A stretch of DNA of 64,000 nt, taken from contig JAJEEU010000043.1 of the NCBI GenBank assembly GCA_022820825.1, positions 50,327-114,326 on the forward strand, written 5' to 3'. Made by a program: the position numbers and the translations under genes. The stretch comes from Vicinamibacteria bacterium (lineage in GTDB: Bacteria; Acidobacteriota; Vicinamibacteria; Vicinamibacterales; UBA8438). Numbering within the stretch: position 1 is the first letter of the stretch; every line of letters begins with the position of its first letter. Of the stretch, positions 60,287 to 64,000 are shown one piece after another. Below the pieces are notes generated by a model, which did no database searches, was not told the origin of the DNA, and worked only from the letters and a program-made list of their open reading frames with translations.

Positions 60287-61183
60287 GTGATCCCTCCGAG
60301 CAGGGCTGAGAATTTGAACTGGCGCAGACTATTCGGTTGGCGGCAGTTGCGGCGCACCGCACCAGTGGTGCGCCCGACGCCCATGCTGCCTGTGCTCCTC
60401 GCCGCCCTCATGCTGCTGGGGTATGTCGCCTGGGGCCTGCAGGGCCGCATCGACCGGCTCGCGCTGCAGAATGTGCAGCTCCAGTTCGAGAACGCGGCGT
60501 ACGAGCAGGCCGCCGACCAGGTAAGCGGTCAGATGACTTCGCTGCGCGCCACGCTCGCCCAGTTGGCGAACCGCGCCGCTGCCGATCCCGCGCTGGAGGA
60601 ATCGGTCGACATGCTGCTCGAGGGCACGAACGCGGCGGTGGAGCTCTCGGCCCAGGACACGCTGGATGCCGCCGGCGAGACGCTGGACCGGCTGCACACG
60701 CTGCTCGGCTCGATCGACGGCGCGCTGGAGGGCGTCAGGCAGGGCGTGGCTTTCCGCGAGGCGGCGGCCGACGCGACCCCCATCATCTGGCCGGCGGACG
60801 GCTGGATTTCGGCCGGCTACGGCTACCGCACCGATCCCTTCACGGGCAGCCGCAATTTTCATCCGGCGGTCGATATTTCGACGCACAAGGGCGCGCCGGT
60901 ATACGCGACCGGCACCGGGCGCGTGATTTCGGCGTCGCGCAACGGCGCGTACGGCAACCTGGTGGAGCTCGACCACGGGTTCGGCCTGCTGACGCGCTAC
61001 GGGCATCTGTCCGAGTTCACGGTTGCGCCGGGCGACACCGTGGTGCGCGGCGACATCATCGGTCGCGTGGGCAACACCGGGCGAGCGACCGGGCACCACG
61101 TGCACTACGAGGTCTGGGTGAACGGGCGGACGCTCAACCCGCGCAGGTTGCTGCTCGATTCGCGCACCGTCGCGGCCAACTGA
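60287..61183 (+). CDS. Membrane-anchored M23 family peptidase (LytM)
   Basis: 298 residues. One transmembrane helix (about 33-49, 'MLPVLLAALMLLGYVAWGLQ') and a periplasmic coiled coil (about 52-160) lead to an M23 domain. Zinc ligands are visible in 'FHPAVDISTHKG' and 'GHHVHYEVWVNG', with 'SAGYGYRTDPFTG' at the domain start. It is either an active endopeptidase or an EnvC/NlpD-like activator; the intact H-x-H and HxxxD favour activity. GTG 60287 starts the frame; TTG 60314 with a nearby GAG is a possible alternative. secA follows. Confidence 0.85.
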   Translation: MIPPSRAENLNWRRLFGWRQLRRTAPVVRPTPMLPVLLAALMLLGYVAWGLQGRIDRLALQNVQLQFENAAYEQAADQVSGQMTSLRATLAQLANRAAADPALEESVDMLLEGTNAAVELSAQDTLDAAGETLDRLHTLLGSIDGALEGVRQGVAFREAAADATPIIWPADGWISAGYGYRTDPFTGSRNFHPAVDISTHKGAPVYATGTGRVISASRNGAYGNLVELDHGFGLLTRYGHLSEFTVAPGDTVVRGDIIGRVGNTGRATGHHVHYEVWVNGRTLNPRRLLLDSRTVAAN

Positions 61184-61220
61184 GCCCGCACCACTCCCCC
61201 TCCCCCGCCGGCTCCGTATC

Positions 61221-61250
61221 TTGACGGAGATTCCGTCCCTTTCATAGAAT
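61221..61250 (+). promoter_or_regulatory. Sigma-70-type promoter of secA
   Basis: TTGACG (61221-61226), 18-bp spacer, TAGAAT (61245-61250). The predicted start is about 58 nt before the secA ATG, leaving a modest leader. No SecM-like arrest gene is present in it. Confidence 0.7.
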
Positions 61251-61314
61251 CGCAGCATCCCTGCGCCAATCGTCTCGCACGCCGTGCCGCCTGCCGCGAG
61301 CGCCCGTACCTGAC

Positions 61315-64000
<2,686 letters not shown>

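Overview
The window is a high-GC (roughly two-thirds G+C), densely packed bacterial chromosome segment from a Gram-negative organism: it carries Tol-Pal, two pieces of the LPS-export (Lpt) machine and a secretin. The mix of a secretin with a C-terminal cohesin-like domain, acidobacterial-type pseudopilins, a BMC shell gene and PQQ and DUF3347 proteins suggests Acidobacteriota, probably class Vicinamibacteria. That placement is inferred from gene content, not from a marker tree. I see no phage, IS element, CRISPR array, rRNA or tRNA.

Layout. (1) 2-12978 (+): a co-directional run guaA (3' part), dnaE, accA, recJ, a giant LptC/LptA-like bridge protein, lptB, rpoN, hpf, rapZ and a phosphomannose-isomerase-type cupin, many joined by ATGA-type overlaps. 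(2) 13047-18417 (-): the envelope operon tolQ-tolR-tonB/tolA-tolB-pal-cpoB followed by ssb, behind a clear TTGACA-17-TAAAGT promoter. (3) 18810-26856 (+): recN-miaB-DUF151 nuclease, then parA-parB, then a fused lptF-lptG. (4) metK (-), a secreted VOC protein (+), xerD (-), and a DUF3347 lipoprotein plus cytochrome c/monooxygenase-like pair (+). (5) 32682-39040 (-): an aspartate-family operon hom-thrC-(ornithine-cyclodeaminase-like)-lysC-asd, preceded by a Thr-rich leader peptide and a readable transcription attenuator. (6) 39164-45241 (+): Na+/solute symporter, serine hydrolase, second symporter, then a PQQ dehydrogenase. (7) 45238-55130 (-): a hybrid type II secretion/type IV pilus assembly operon headed by a lytic transglycosylase. 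(8) 55420-64000: an unknown lipoprotein (-), a BMC-H shell protein with an acylating aldehyde dehydrogenase (+), comM/yifB, an M23 peptidase and the 5' part of secA (+).

The most notable items are: the threonine attenuator at 38885-39040, whose leader, antiterminator and terminator can all be read; a structured repeat in two copies (12932-13032 and 18712-18809) with a compensatory base-pair change, which has overwritten the end of one gene and abuts the start of another; a second dispersed repeat (22313-22461 and 55197-55319); an Lpt system built from fused parts; a secretin-cohesin fusion; an isolated microcompartment shell/aldehyde dehydrogenase pair; and three genes whose -10 box lies 5-6 nt before the ATG, suggesting leaderless mRNAs.
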